From a virus: a DNA stretch of 42,911 nt. The translations under genes were made by a program, and so were the position numbers. A model generated the notes under the pieces. The model did no database searches. It saw nothing but the letters and a program-made list of their open reading frames with translations, and was not told the DNA's origin. Of the stretch, positions 16,126 to 26,000 are shown one piece after another. The DNA is taken from the IMG/VR virus record IMGVR_UViG_3300027861_001490, positions 1-42,911 of that record. The stretch is one strand, 5' to 3'. Numbering within the stretch: the stretch's first letter is position 1; each line of letters opens with the position of its first letter.

Positions 16126-16844
16126 AATCACCAATCTTAATCACAGGTTGTGCACGAAGTGGGACAAGTATGACAGCAGGTGTTGTAAATATCTGTGGAG
16201 CACATGGAGGCCACACAAGTCCTGCTACAATATACAATAAAAAAGGTATGTTCGAAAATGCTGATATAAGGAATGACTTAGTAAAGCCTCTCTTACAAAC
16301 TCTAGGAGTCGACCCTATGGCACAGCATCCTTTACCAGATGTAAATCTGTTTAAAGAGTTAGATGGTGCGGAATGGAGAGAGAAGATAGAAAAGATTTTT
16401 AAGGAGCAAGGTGTAGGAGAGGATGACACTTGGTTCTACAAAGGTGCAAAGATGTGCTTAATGTGGCCTCTGTGGAATGCAGCTTTTCCTGATGCTAAGT
16501 GGATTATAGTCCGGAGAAGAAGTAAAGAGATAGTAAACTCCTGCATGAGAACTGGTTTCATGAAAGCTTTTGATAAAGAAGAGGGATGGCAAGGATGGAT
16601 TCTACAACATGTAGAAAGATTTAATGAAATGCTTCACGCTGATTTAGATTTGATTGAAGTTTGGCCTCAAGAAATGATTGACGGTCAATTCAGTGAGATG
16701 CAGTCAGTTATAGAGTGGTTGGACTTAGAATGGAAAGAAGCAGAAGTAAGAGAATTTGTAGCACCTTCATTGTGGAATGAAGGAAAGGTAGTTGTGAATG
16801 ATAAGATTATAGCAGAAGCTTTTGATAAAGGAAGGTTAGGATAA
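16122..16844 (+). CDS. Sulfotransferase-like protein (PAPS-binding)
   Basis: A 240-residue protein. ITGCARSGTSMTAG (about 7-20) is the 5'-phosphosulfate-binding P-loop-like motif at the N-terminus of sulfotransferases. WIIVRRRSKEIVNSCMRTG (about 127-145) matches the 3'-phosphate-binding region (R-x-P/R...S). The N-terminal GMFEN segment (about 42-46) resembles that of bacterial sulfotransferases acting on carbohydrates. The enzyme would move sulfate from PAPS to a hydroxyl or amino group. As the last gene of the island it could sulfate the glycan assembled by its neighbours. The stop is one base before the head adaptor gene begins. Confidence 0.8.
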   Translation: MKSPILITGCARSGTSMTAGVVNICGAHGGHTSPATIYNKKGMFENADIRNDLVKPLLQTLGVDPMAQHPLPDVNLFKELDGAEWREKIEKIFKEQGVGEDDTWFYKGAKMCLMWPLWNAAFPDAKWIIVRRRSKEIVNSCMRTGFMKAFDKEEGWQGWILQHVERFNEMLHADLDLIEVWPQEMIDGQFSEMQSVIEWLDLEWKEAEVREFVAPSLWNEGKVVVNDKIIAEAFDKGRLG

Positions 16845-16845
16845 A

Positions 16846-17232
16846 ATGGCGAGAGTTTCAGATGCAGAGGTAGCAGCAATACTTGATACAACTGTGACTA
16901 GCTTTACACCGTTTATAACGGCAGCTAATACGCTTGTAACAACTATGTTAGCCACACCTGCAAAGGTAACAAACACTACGTTACTAAAAGAAATAGAGAG
17001 ATGGTTAGCAGCACATTTCTTCAAGTGTAGTTTAGAGATGCAAGAGAAGGTTCACGAAGTAGGAGAAACTAAAGCAACATTCTTCGGTGCTTCAAATGAG
17101 AAACTTCTAAACTCTACCCTATATGGGCAGACAGCACTGGTTCTGGATACATCAGGAACACTGTCAAACTTAGGTAAGAGGATAGGAAGATTTAAACCAA
17201 TTCTAGCAATTAGCAGAGCAGAGGATGCATAA
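16846..17232 (+). CDS. Head-tail adaptor (connector) protein
   Basis: A 128-residue mostly helical protein that resumes the structural operon after the accessory island. The VSDAEVAAILDT start, the central WLAAHFF helix (about 53-59) and the late GRFKPILAISRAED match the small gp6/gp15-like adaptors that attach to the portal. Location right before stopper and gp10-like genes supports it. Family assignment is by position and general composition. Confidence 0.65.
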   Translation: MARVSDAEVAAILDTTVTSFTPFITAANTLVTTMLATPAKVTNTTLLKEIERWLAAHFFKCSLEMQEKVHEVGETKATFFGASNEKLLNSTLYGQTALVLDTSGTLSNLGKRIGRFKPILAISRAEDA

Positions 17233-17609
17233 TGACATCATTTTTAAATAGAGGAAACAATCAAACATTAGTCTATTGGGCTTTCTCGGCAAGAGATGGC
17301 TACGGTGCAGCTACTTTTACAGCACCAGTAGAGATATCTGGTAGGTGGGAAATTAGGCAGAAGATGTTTACTACAACTGCAGGACAGAGATTAGAGAGTA
17401 GTAACATATGTTATGTAGGACAAGATGTGGAACCTAATGATTGGTTATTCTTAGGATCGTTAACTGATATAGCATCTGCTATAGATGAAACTAATCCTAA
17501 AAATGTGACAGGTGCTCTAGAAGTTAAAGCAAGAACAAAGATACCGACATTGAGGGCAGGAGATTTTCAGAGAATAGTCTTTATGACAGAGGCAACTTCT
17601 ACGAGGTAA
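17232..17609 (+). CDS. Head closure/stopper-like protein
   Basis: A 125-residue beta-rich protein. The middle reads SGRWEIRQKMFTTTAGQ, and NWLFLG-like strand segments (DWLFLGSL, about 74-81) follow. This is the size and position of the head-closure ring protein between the adaptor and the HK97-gp10-like gene. Start overlaps the adaptor's stop (TAATG). Identification is by order of neck genes rather than a strong motif. Confidence 0.6.
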   Translation: MTSFLNRGNNQTLVYWAFSARDGYGAATFTAPVEISGRWEIRQKMFTTTAGQRLESSNICYVGQDVEPNDWLFLGSLTDIASAIDETNPKNVTGALEVKARTKIPTLRAGDFQRIVFMTEATSTR

Positions 17610-17611
17610 AC

Positions 17612-18082
17612 ATGGGAATAAAAGTAATAGGTGGCAAATTAGTAATAAGCAACCTTAAAAAAGCTATAAAGAAAATAGAAGGTAAGCTCACTAGAGTAGG
17701 AATGCTTAAAGTAGGTAAGTTAGTCATGAAGAGATCAAAAGCATTAACCCCAATGGATAAAGGTAATCTAATGGAAAGTGCCTTTGTTGTGTTTGGCGGT
17801 AACAAGACACTTCCACAAGCTATTACTACAAACAATTTTAACACTACTGAACCAGAAGGTAAAAGAGTTGCAGCAGAGCATGGTAGTGTGATAGCAGAAC
17901 ATACAGCCAATAGAAGACCTAATCCATTTTCAATAATAGGGTATTCCGCTTTCTATGCTTTGAAAGAACATGAGGCTATGGATGAAGTTCATGATATAGG
18001 TTTCCCTAAATTCTTAGAAACTGCTGTAGTACAGTCGCATAGAGACATACTAAAAATATTAAAGGAAAGTGTGAAGAGATGA
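17612..18082 (+). CDS. HK97 gp10-like neck protein
   Basis: A 156-residue protein. RSKALTPMDKGNLMESAFV (about 41-59) is the characteristic R-x-x-x-P-x-D-T-G-x-L-x-x-S block of HK97 gp10 family proteins, and YSAFYALKEHE (about 111-121) is the conserved Y-A-x-x-x-E-x-G-like segment. The C-terminal helix is basic. Members lie at the head-tail interface or take part in tail completion. It overlaps the next gene by four bases. Confidence 0.8.
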   Translation: MGIKVIGGKLVISNLKKAIKKIEGKLTRVGMLKVGKLVMKRSKALTPMDKGNLMESAFVVFGGNKTLPQAITTNNFNTTEPEGKRVAAEHGSVIAEHTANRRPNPFSIIGYSAFYALKEHEAMDEVHDIGFPKFLETAVVQSHRDILKILKESVKR

Positions 18083-18483
18083 ACAGTCCTAGCCAAGACA
18101 TAAAAGATTTATTAGAAGCATCATCTGCAGCTACAGGACTCACATTTGCAACTGATCTATTCGTAGGACAGGAACCAGATGGTGGAGGTGTTGCAGATAA
18201 AGTAGTAACTGTATACGATACAGGTGGAGGAGAACCTGATCCAAACAGAAGCTTGAAAGAACCTACCATCCAAGTAAGAGTTAGAGGGGATAAGTTTGGT
18301 TATCAAGCAGGATATACTTTAGCGGAAACTGTGTTTGATGTGTTGCACGGAGTAAAGAACACAACAGTTAACTCTACTAGGTATGTACATATCATAGCTA
18401 CATCGGACATATTGTATTTAGGATTTGATAAAAACAATCGCCCTATGTGGACATGTAACTTTAGAATTATTAGAACAGCTTAA
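18079..18483 (+). CDS. Tail terminator/minor capsid-like protein
   Basis: A 134-residue protein. Residues about 27-62 (LFVGQEPDGGGVADKVVTVYDTGG, read in pieces) followed by PTIQVRVRGDKFGY (about 63-76) match the phage minor capsid/tail completion family that caps the tail tube. Its place between the gp10-like gene and the tail tube gene is standard for tail terminators. Confidence 0.75.
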   Translation: MNSPSQDIKDLLEASSAATGLTFATDLFVGQEPDGGGVADKVVTVYDTGGGEPDPNRSLKEPTIQVRVRGDKFGYQAGYTLAETVFDVLHGVKNTTVNSTRYVHIIATSDILYLGFDKNNRPMWTCNFRIIRTA

Positions 18484-18498
18484 AATTTAGGAGGAAAA
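18483..18498 (+). promoter_or_regulatory. Strong ribosome site before tail tube gene
   Basis: The 16 bases AAATTTAGGAGGAAAA are identical to those at 6825-6840 before the decoration gene. The tail tube ATG follows at 18503; another ATG at 18498 is out of frame and stops quickly. Confidence 0.7.
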
Positions 18499-18502
18499 TG
18501 AA

Positions 18503-18907
18503 ATGGCAAGTGGTGCAATTAGTGGTGTAGGAACAGTGTTCAAAAGAAACGCTGTAGCTTTGGCAGAAGTTAATTCTATATCAGGGCCGAATAGAACAAG
18601 AGACACGATTGATGTAACTACACTAGATTCAACAGGTGGCTACAGAGAGTTTATTGGTGGGTTTAGAGATGGTGGAGAAGTAGTTCTAGATATGAACTAT
18701 ACAAGAGCAGGATTTGATGCACTTAACACTGACTTTGAAAACAACACGACTGCTCAGACATATGTAATTGTTATGAGTGACACAGGAGCTACAGAGTTTT
18801 CTTTCTCTGGTTGGGTAACAGCTTTAGGAAAATCTATTCCACTGGATGACAAGGTAACAATGAGTTGCACAATTAAGATAGATGGACAGATTACAGAGAC
18901 AAGCTAA
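18503..18907 (+). CDS. Major tail (tube) protein
   Basis: A 134-residue protein that starts after a full AGGAGG. The segment VALAEVNSISGPNRTRDTID (about 13-32) and then TTLDSTGGYREFIGGFRDGGEV (about 34-55, read in pieces) are the hallmark of short siphovirus tail tube proteins, with the D-x-T-x-x-D and G-x-x-D-x-G turns. The end, VTMSCTIKIDGQITETS, is the last tube strand. It polymerises into the tail tube around the tape measure. Confidence 0.85.
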   Translation: MASGAISGVGTVFKRNAVALAEVNSISGPNRTRDTIDVTTLDSTGGYREFIGGFRDGGEVVLDMNYTRAGFDALNTDFENNTTAQTYVIVMSDTGATEFSFSGWVTALGKSIPLDDKVTMSCTIKIDGQITETS

Positions 18908-18941
18908 TAATTTTTAGACCTTAACCATAGGAGTATCAAAA

Positions 18942-19289
18942 ATGGGATTTTTAACAAAAGAACAAATAATGCAAGCACAAGATTTAAAAACTGAAACAGT
19001 CCACGTTGAAGAGTGGGGTGGTGACGTACAGGTAAGAACTATCACAGCTAAAGAAAGAGATGAATTTGAGAAGCAGTTAATAAGTGGTGACGATTCAGAT
19101 ATGGAAAACATAAGAGCTAAATTCGTGGCAGCTACAGTAGTTGATGAAAAAGGAAAGCTTATGTTTGGCAAACTTGATTTAGTTGACTTAGGAAAGAAAT
19201 CTGCTTCTGCAATGGATAAACTCTTCGAAGTAGGACAAAGACTTGCAGGACTTAAAAAAGAAGAAGTTGAAGAACTGGTAAAAAACTAA
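18942..19289 (+). CDS. Tail assembly chaperone (gpG-like)
   Basis: A 115-residue acidic protein between tail tube and tape measure, the position of lambda gpG. It contains the conserved VRTITAKERDEFEKQL segment (about 31-46). It ends KKEEVEELVKN; the last two codons before the stop form a slippery site (19280-19286), so some ribosomes shift to make the longer GT product. The two forms help load the tube protein on the tape measure and are absent from the mature virion. Confidence 0.88.
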   Translation: MGFLTKEQIMQAQDLKTETVHVEEWGGDVQVRTITAKERDEFEKQLISGDDSDMENIRAKFVAATVVDEKGKLMFGKLDLVDLGKKSASAMDKLFEVGQRLAGLKKEEVEELVKN

Positions 19290-19615
19290 AGAAGCCAAGC
19301 AACCTTATTAAATTCAGACTTTGTTTGGCTTTAGGATTTCCCCATCCAGATTATTTAATGGAGGGTCTGACCTCGAAACAGCTTAGTGATTGGGAAATCT
19401 ATTACGCAGTAGAACCATTTGGTGAGGAAGCTGAGTGGAGTAGAATTGGTAGGTACTGTAGCTTACTGATTAACCTGAAACTAAAAGAAGGAAAAGAACA
19501 GTTTACACCATTTGATTTTATGCCTGATTTGTACGAAGGTATTAGAAGCAGAATGAAACAAACATCCGAAGACCACGTTGGTATGATGAGGTCAATGATA
19601 AACAAGGAAGAATAA
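18942..19615 (+). CDS. Frameshifted tail assembly chaperone (gpGT-like)
   Basis: After a -1 shift at A AAA AAC (19280-19286) translation continues from base 19286 in the new frame to the stop at 19613-19615, adding 109 residues for a product of about 224. The added part contains LCLALGFPHPDYLMEGLTS and QLSDWEIYYAVEPFGEE, the signature of the lambda gpT-type extension. The extension has no normal start of its own: an internal TTG at 19325 lies after conserved residues. Spacing to the tape measure gene is three bases. Confidence 0.9.
19280..19331 (+). promoter_or_regulatory. Programmed -1 frameshift element
   Basis: The slippery heptamer A AAA AAC occupies 19280-19286, directly before the zero-frame TAA at 19287. 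A downstream stem pairs AAGCCAA (19292-19298) with TTGGCTT (19325-19331), beginning five bases after the heptamer. This is the same heptamer type as many siphovirus G/GT genes. Confidence 0.88.
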
Positions 19616-19618
19616 CAT

Positions 19619-21814
19619 ATGGCTAATATAGGAACATTAACAGTTGTAATTGATGGACAAACTTTCAAGCTCAAGAAAAAGCTTAAAGAAGCAGAGAACC
19701 AAGTGACAAAGTTTTCTAAAAAGGGAACCAGTGGATTTAAAAAATTCAGGCAATCTGTTCTCTCTGCTAGGTCTTCTGTAATTGCATTAGGCGCAGTTAC
19801 TGCATTGCTAGGTAAGAGGATTCTTGGTAACGCTGTAAAAGAAGCAGGAAATTTCGAAGAATCATTAGGGAAAATCAACTCTCTTTTAGGTGATTCTGAA
19901 TTAGTTTTTGGAGAGTTTTCTAGCGGAATCGTTGGACTATCAAAGGAGTTTGGTAGATCAAAGGAGGATTTGGCTGCAGGTTTAAAAGACATTATTGATG
20001 CAACTATACCTGCCTCTGAAGCTATGGAGGTTTTAAGGGAGTCTACAAAATTATCTGTTGGTGGTTTCACAGATGTGAACACTGCTACTTCTGCAGTGAT
20101 TTCCACTTTTCAACTTTACAGAAATGAATTAAAGGATGTAGGAGATGCTGCAGATTTCTTATTCGCTACTCAGATTCGTGGTAGGTTGACTTTAGAAGAC
20201 CTTGCAAAAAATATAGGTACTGTAATTGGTACAGCTAAAACTGCAGGTGTTGCTCTAGAAGACTTTGGTGTTGGATTTACTGCTATAAGTAGGGTTGCAG
20301 GGAGTGCTTCAAAAACAGCCACACAGTTCCGTGCATTGATAGATGTCTTCACAAAGAAACAACCTATAGAAGCCACAACATTAGCAATGAAAGAATTTGG
20401 AGTCTCTCTTAACTCTTCAGCTATAGCAAATGGGAAACTTATTGAAACGGTATTGAAATTTCAGAAAGGCTCTCCTGACCAACTGCGTACTATTTTCAGA
20501 AGAAGTAGGGCTTTCAAGGCAGCAGCAGCTATCTTACTGCAACATGGAAAAATTTCAGAAGATTTCAGAAAGATACTGGAAAGAGAAGGGCTTAACACAG
20601 AGAAAGCAGCCGAGGCACAGGAACTCTTCAATCAGAAAATGAGGGTGTTCAAACAGGAGATAGCAGAAGTAGCATTAAAGATTGGAAATGCACTACTACC
20701 ATCAGTAATCTCACTGACCGACCAATTAATACAAATCAAGGAATTAGGTGTAGGAGGCTTAATACCTAAATTCTTACTTGACTCAGTGCCTGACATACTT
20801 AAACTAGATGGCATAGTAACTGCACTTAAGAATGTACAACTTCCTGCAACAGGTGGGAGAAATTTTGAAGCCTTGACAAAGGCAGGAGAATTTTTCAAGA
20901 CAGGTGGTAATATGGGCAGTGGTGACAGCCCAATGGCAAGTAGGGAAGAAGGCCAAAAAGCATTTGATGCATTGAAAGCAAAGAGAGATGCTAATTTGGC
21001 ACAAGAAAAATCCTTTGCTACAGCAAGAGAAAGGATAGTTCTCAACTCTTCGGAGTTTGCTATTCACCAATTCGATAAAGAGATTGTGAAATTTAAAAGA
21101 TTAGCTGATGAAGGAATTATAGACCAGAAGAGATTTGCTGAGTTCAGAGAAAAAGGCATGCAGCAAATAAGGCTGAAAAATAATCAGACTTTTCAAACTA
21201 TGGCATCAGCAGCAAAAAGTTTCGGTGATGATTTTACAGATACTATGACTGATCTAGTTCATGGCTCAGAAATAACCTTCGGAAACATCTTAGAATCTTT
21301 CTCAAGAATGCTTGTAAGTATGGCTATTAAGATCAGAGTTGTGCAGCCACTATTGAATAGTGTGTTCGGAGCAGCAGCAGGAGGAGGAGCAGTAGGAGGA
21401 GGCTTACTGGGAAATCTATTCACGAAGAGTAATGCTCCTACAGGAGGAATGATCGGGCCACCTACTCCCAAAAAGGGATTATTTGGTTTAGGTTTCATGG
21501 GTTTAGCTGATGGAGGTGTGGTCAAAGCCAAATCTGGTGGAGGATTATATAACATAGGCGAGGCAGGGAAAGATGAAGCAGTTATTCCTCTTGACAGATT
21601 CAAAGACCTCGGTGGTGGTTCTAATGTAACGGTGAATGTTATAGGTGCACCTGCAGGAACGAAGACAGAGGAGCAAGATGATGGAGCAGGTGGAAAGAGT
21701 GTTAATGTTATTCTTGATGAACAGGTTGCTAAGAACATAAGACCGGGAACGAAGACATTCCAGAAATTAACATCTACATTCACATCAATGAATACTAAAT
21801 TAACAGGGAGATAA
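19619..21814 (+). CDS. Tail tape measure protein
   Basis: A 731-residue protein. The N-terminal 60 residues are basic and helical. Residues about 75-300 fit the PhageMin_Tail domain (FEESLGKINSLLGDS, GLKDIIDATIPASEAME, SKTATQFRALIDVF). The middle is helical. The end has a small-residue, Gly-rich hydrophobic patch (about 578-600, GAAAGGGAVGGGLLGN) and a GGVVKAKSGGGLYNIGEAG motif (about 628-646) common in lambda-like tape measures. By the rule of about 0.15 nm per residue the tail would be short, near 100 nm. It starts at ATG 19619 right after the GT frame ends. Confidence 0.9.
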   Translation: MANIGTLTVVIDGQTFKLKKKLKEAENQVTKFSKKGTSGFKKFRQSVLSARSSVIALGAVTALLGKRILGNAVKEAGNFEESLGKINSLLGDSELVFGEFSSGIVGLSKEFGRSKEDLAAGLKDIIDATIPASEAMEVLRESTKLSVGGFTDVNTATSAVISTFQLYRNELKDVGDAADFLFATQIRGRLTLEDLAKNIGTVIGTAKTAGVALEDFGVGFTAISRVAGSASKTATQFRALIDVFTKKQPIEATTLAMKEFGVSLNSSAIANGKLIETVLKFQKGSPDQLRTIFRRSRAFKAAAAILLQHGKISEDFRKILEREGLNTEKAAEAQELFNQKMRVFKQEIAEVALKIGNALLPSVISLTDQLIQIKELGVGGLIPKFLLDSVPDILKLDGIVTALKNVQLPATGGRNFEALTKAGEFFKTGGNMGSGDSPMASREEGQKAFDALKAKRDANLAQEKSFATARERIVLNSSEFAIHQFDKEIVKFKRLADEGIIDQKRFAEFREKGMQQIRLKNNQTFQTMASAAKSFGDDFTDTMTDLVHGSEITFGNILESFSRMLVSMAIKIRVVQPLLNSVFGAAAGGGAVGGGLLGNLFTKSNAPTGGMIGPPTPKKGLFGLGFMGLADGGVVKAKSGGGLYNIGEAGKDEAVIPLDRFKDLGGGSNVTVNVIGAPAGTKTEEQDDGAGGKSVNVILDEQVAKNIRPGTKTFQKLTSTFTSMNTKLTGR

Positions 21815-21817
21815 TAA

Positions 21818-22189
21818 ATGGCAGCATGGCCTGTATCATTACCACAACAAGGATTTATGAATATAACTGATACAAGACAAACAGTTTTAGCAAGATCGTC
21901 TATGGATCAGGGAGCACCAAAGGTACGCAAAAAGTACACAGCAGCGGTTAGGAATTTAGATATAAAGATGCTCTTGAATGGTACTCAGAGAGCTACCTTT
22001 GATACTTTCTACATCACCACAACAGAAGAAGGTTCGAACTCTTTCACTTGGACTGATCCTGTGGATGATTCAGGAATTACTTGTAGGTTTGTAGAGCCTC
22101 CTGCATGGAAGCTTCTTTCTAATAGTGACGGTTCTTCTACAGCTACACGAATGTGGGAGAGCATGATGAAACTGGAGATATTACCTTAA
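21818..22189 (+). CDS. Minor tail protein downstream of tape measure
   Basis: A 123-residue beta-rich protein. WPVSLPQQGFMNITDTR at the start and FTWTDPVDDSGITCRF (about 75-90) match small tail-tip proteins that follow the tape measure in lambda-type tails, near the gpM/distal tail position. The next genes are DUF1833, NlpC/P60-like and J-like, so the module order is intact. Confidence 0.7.
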   Translation: MAAWPVSLPQQGFMNITDTRQTVLARSSMDQGAPKVRKKYTAAVRNLDIKMLLNGTQRATFDTFYITTTEEGSNSFTWTDPVDDSGITCRFVEPPAWKLLSNSDGSSTATRMWESMMKLEILP

Positions 22190-22190
22190 A

Positions 22191-22658
22191 ATGACAATTA
22201 CAAATACAACTAAACAACAGGCTTTTTTACAAGAGACAGATCAAGTATATCTTGTATTGTTGACTATATCTCATGCAGATATTAGTCCTTCAATAACGGT
22301 GGTGAACAATAATGCTGACATAGTTTCGAATGGTACTACATTCACAGCTTTGCCATTTGATATAACACTACCAGACAATAGGGAGAATTCTCCTACTAGG
22401 GCTACTCTTTCTATTGATAATGTCTCAAGGGAAATAGCTACTCATATAAGGAATATAACAACTGCTCCTACTATTACTATACAATTAATAAGAGCAGCCG
22501 ATCCAGATACGTTAGAGATTGAATTTGTTCCTTTGACATTGAGAAATATTAGTTGGGATTTCACAACAATTAGTGGAGAATTATTAGGAGAGAATATGGA
22601 TACAGAACCGTATCCTGCAGGACAGTTCTCACCTGCGTTCTTTCCGGGGATGTTCTAA
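22191..22658 (+). CDS. DUF1833-like tail assembly protein (gpL-like)
   Basis: A 155-residue protein. FLQETDQVYLVLLTISHAD (about 12-30), ALPFDITLPDNRENSPTRATLSIDNVSREIA (about 51-81, read in pieces) and the ending PYPAGQFSPAFFPGMF are characteristic of DUF1833 phage proteins, placed where lambda gpL is. It probably forms part of the tail-tip hub. One base separates it from the preceding gene. Confidence 0.85.
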   Translation: MTITNTTKQQAFLQETDQVYLVLLTISHADISPSITVVNNNADIVSNGTTFTALPFDITLPDNRENSPTRATLSIDNVSREIATHIRNITTAPTITIQLIRAADPDTLEIEFVPLTLRNISWDFTTISGELLGENMDTEPYPAGQFSPAFFPGMF

Positions 22659-22661
22659 AAT

Positions 22662-23063
22662 ATGAAAATAGAAGAGTTTGCTAAGAAAGCTATAAGTGTG
22701 CCATTCAAACCTCATGGGAGATCATGGGATGCATGGGACTGTTGGGGTTTAGGTTATATGTATTACAAAGAGGTGAAAGGAATACTTCTACCTACATATA
22801 ATAAAGATTATAAAAGTGTAAAGGATCGTGAATTGCTGCAACAACTTTTCTCAGAAGGAATAGCACAGTCTTGGGAAGCAGTTGAAAAAGCTGAACCACT
22901 TGATGGAATAATGTACTTCTCTTCTGGAAGAACTTGTCATGTAGGTTGGGCTATTGATAGTAAAATGATGCTTCACACAGAGCATGGAACTGGTACTACT
23001 TTTGAAAGAATTGATAGTTTAATAAGAAGAGTGGAGGGAATCTACAGGTATGTCGGAAAATAA
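22662..23063 (+). CDS. NlpC/P60-like tail-tip peptidase
   Basis: A 133-residue protein. DAWDCWGLGYMYYKEV (about 23-38) carries the catalytic Cys of NlpC/P60 enzymes, and CHVGWAIDSKMMLHTE (about 90-105) carries the catalytic His. Lambda gpK has this domain at the same position. The enzyme may open peptidoglycan cross-links during DNA entry. The stop overlaps the start of the J-like gene by 14 bases. Confidence 0.88.
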   Translation: MKIEEFAKKAISVPFKPHGRSWDAWDCWGLGYMYYKEVKGILLPTYNKDYKSVKDRELLQQLFSEGIAQSWEAVEKAEPLDGIMYFSSGRTCHVGWAIDSKMMLHTEHGTGTTFERIDSLIRRVEGIYRYVGK

Positions 23064-26000
23064 TTTAATGATTCATCCTGATGTAAAGGATAAGCTAAGA
23101 GTTATAGCGGTTCCACACCCTTTTAAAGCTAAGAGTATAGATAAGTATATAACACAGGGAGGCTCAGTTTCAGAAATACTAGAAATGGTACAGCCTGATG
23201 CTGTGCTGAGAAGGTATGCAGTGATATGCGTTAACGATGAATATTTAGAGAAGTCAGAATGGGATACTACTTATCCAGAAAATCTAGACATGGTTGTAAT
23301 AAAGACTGTGCCTCTAGGTGGTGGTGGAGGAGGAGGTGGAGGAGGAAGTTCTAAAAATCCTATCAAAATCGTTGCTCAAATAGCTGTGTTTGTATTAGCT
23401 GTAGCTTTAGCTGCCCCTAGTGGTGGTAGCTCACTATCTCTGGTTGGTGCATTAGGTTGGTCAGGAACTGCCTACTCGTCAGCTTTGATATTTGGTGTAG
23501 TATCTGGAGTAGGTATGTTGGCTATAAACGCTTTATCCCCTCCTCCTAGTGTGCGATCACCTAGCGTAGGTTCATTGAGTGGAACAGATCAATTCAGAGA
23601 AAGTCCTACTCTATTCATTGAAGGAGCTAGGAATAGCTTAAGACCATTCGGCCCAATTCCTGTAATTCTAGGAACACATAAACAAGTTCCTCCTTTAGGA
23701 GCCAAAGTGTATACTGAGGTAGTTGGGAATGATCAGCATATCAGGATGCTTGTGATATGGGGATATGGCAGGTTACAAATTGCCGATATTAAGATAGGTG
23801 CTGAACCGATAGCTAACTTTGATGATGTGCAGATAGAGACTCATGAAGGGGTAGTAGCAGATTCTGCTTTCACATTATTCCCTGACACAGTGACACAAAC
23901 AGATTTCAATGTTACATTATTACAAGCAGATAGTTGGACAACTAAAACTACTGAATTAGATACAGATGAAATCAGTGTGGATATTGTCTTCCAATCCGGA
24001 CTTACCAAATTCAATAACGATGGTGTGCGAGTAAACACTACTGTAGTTATTGAACTACAGTATAGAAAATTAGGAGATATAACTTGGCTTACTCCAACCT
24101 ATACAGCGAACACAGCAAACTCATTAGCAGGATATGCTCTTACCTTTACAGACAGTACAGCAAAGGCTAGGAGATATGGTTTCAGATGGGCTGTAGCAAC
24201 AAGAGACACATATGAGGTACGAGTAAGAAGAACAACTACAGATAGCACAAGTGCTCAAACATATGATGTAGCTTCATGGAGCACTATAAGATCATTCAAA
24301 AATGTTGACCCATTAAATTTCTCTCACCCTTTAGCTGCTACTGTTATTACAGTAAAAGCTACAGATCAGTTGAGTGGAGTAATTGATAATTTAAACGCTA
24401 CAGTTTCTTCTTACGCACCAGAATTTGGTGGTTCATCTTGGGCAGATGCTGTAACTAGCAATCCCGCTTCATTGTTTAGACATGTTCTACAAGGAGTAGC
24501 TAATGATGGTGCTGTTGCTGATTCAAGATTGGATTTAGATAGTATAGAGGCTTTCTGGACTCACTGTGATACCAACAGTTTTGAGTTTAATCAGATAAGG
24601 GATTTCCAAGCTAGTGTTGCTGATACTTTGGCTACAGTTGTTTCAGCAGGTAGAGGTTCTTTAACTCAGGTAGATGGTAAGTGGGGAATCAGTATTGACA
24701 AAGCTCAAACAGTTCCAACACAGCATTTTACACCTGTCAACTCATGGAGTTTTGAAGCAAGTAAAGCCTTTGTGGATACACCACACGCTTTCAGAATGAG
24801 ATTCTCTAACAGAGACAAGGAGTGGGAGTCAGATGAAAGAATAGTTTATGATGACGGTTTCACTGCATTAAACGCTACAGTGTTTGAACAACTTGATGCA
24901 ATAGGGATAACTCATACAGATCATGTATGGAAGCAAGGAAGATTTGCATTAGCTCAAATAAGGTTAAGACCAGAGAGATGGTCATTGAGTACTGACTTTG
25001 AATATATCACAGCAGCTAAAGGTGATATGGTTCTCATTACTCACGATGTTCTCGTAGTAGGTTTATCTTCTGGTAGAATTAAGACAGTAAATTTAAACAG
25101 TGCAGGAGATGTTACCGGAATAACTACAGACGAAATTCTTACTATGGAAGTAGGTAATGATTATGGAGTATCTATAAGAACTTTAGCAGATCAAGAGATA
25201 GTAAGATCAGTTGTTTTAGATGTAGGAGATCAAACTACTATAACATTCACAGCAGTGATTGCTATTGCTGACACTCCAGTAGTGGGAGACTTATTCTCAT
25301 TCGGCATATCTGGTTCAGAGACTATAGAAGGACTACTATTATCTGTAGAGCCACAGTCAGATTTAACAGCTAGACTGAATATAGTACCAAACTCAGCAGC
25401 GGTATATACTGCTGATACAAGTACTATTCCTGCATTTGATTCTAAGATTGTCTCTGATGATCCTTTACCAGATGTTTCTATCATAGGGACAAGAACTGAT
25501 GAAAGTGTCTTAACTCTAGGGGCAGGTGATACTTTAATTCCTAGATTAGCTGTGGATTTTATTCCTATAAGTGAACCATTTGATACTTCTATATACGCAC
25601 AGATAAGAGTAACAAGTGCAGGAGGAGATTTTCAACCTGCTACAATTATTTCCCAAACTAATGAGGAGATAGTTTTAGGAGATGTAGTACAAGGTGAAAC
25701 ATATGATGTAAGATTAAGAACTACAAGTCCTTTGTTCATAGTGAATGGGGATTACTCTAGTGCGAGTGGTGTTCTAATTATAGGACAAACAAGTGCTCCA
25801 GACCCCTTATCTAACTTAACTATATCAGCATTTGGTGGTTCGGCTATGATGAGGTGGAGCATGCCTCCTGCGTTAGATGTTAAATTTGGAGGAACAGTTA
25901 CCTTTAGACATTCAGAAGAGCTTGACTCAGATAATGCTTCGTGGTCGCAGTCAGTAGCAATAGGTACTTCAGCGAAAGGTTCTGATTTGATTGTGCAGTT

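Noticed and set aside
19402-20106. A 234-residue leftward frame opposite the chaperone and tape measure genes
   Set aside because: It is antisense to well-supported genes, has Ser/Leu/Phe-rich composition typical of shadow frames, and has no ribosome site.
20632-21783. Long leftward frames within the tape measure gene
   Set aside because: These lie opposite a clear tape measure protein and show no motif.
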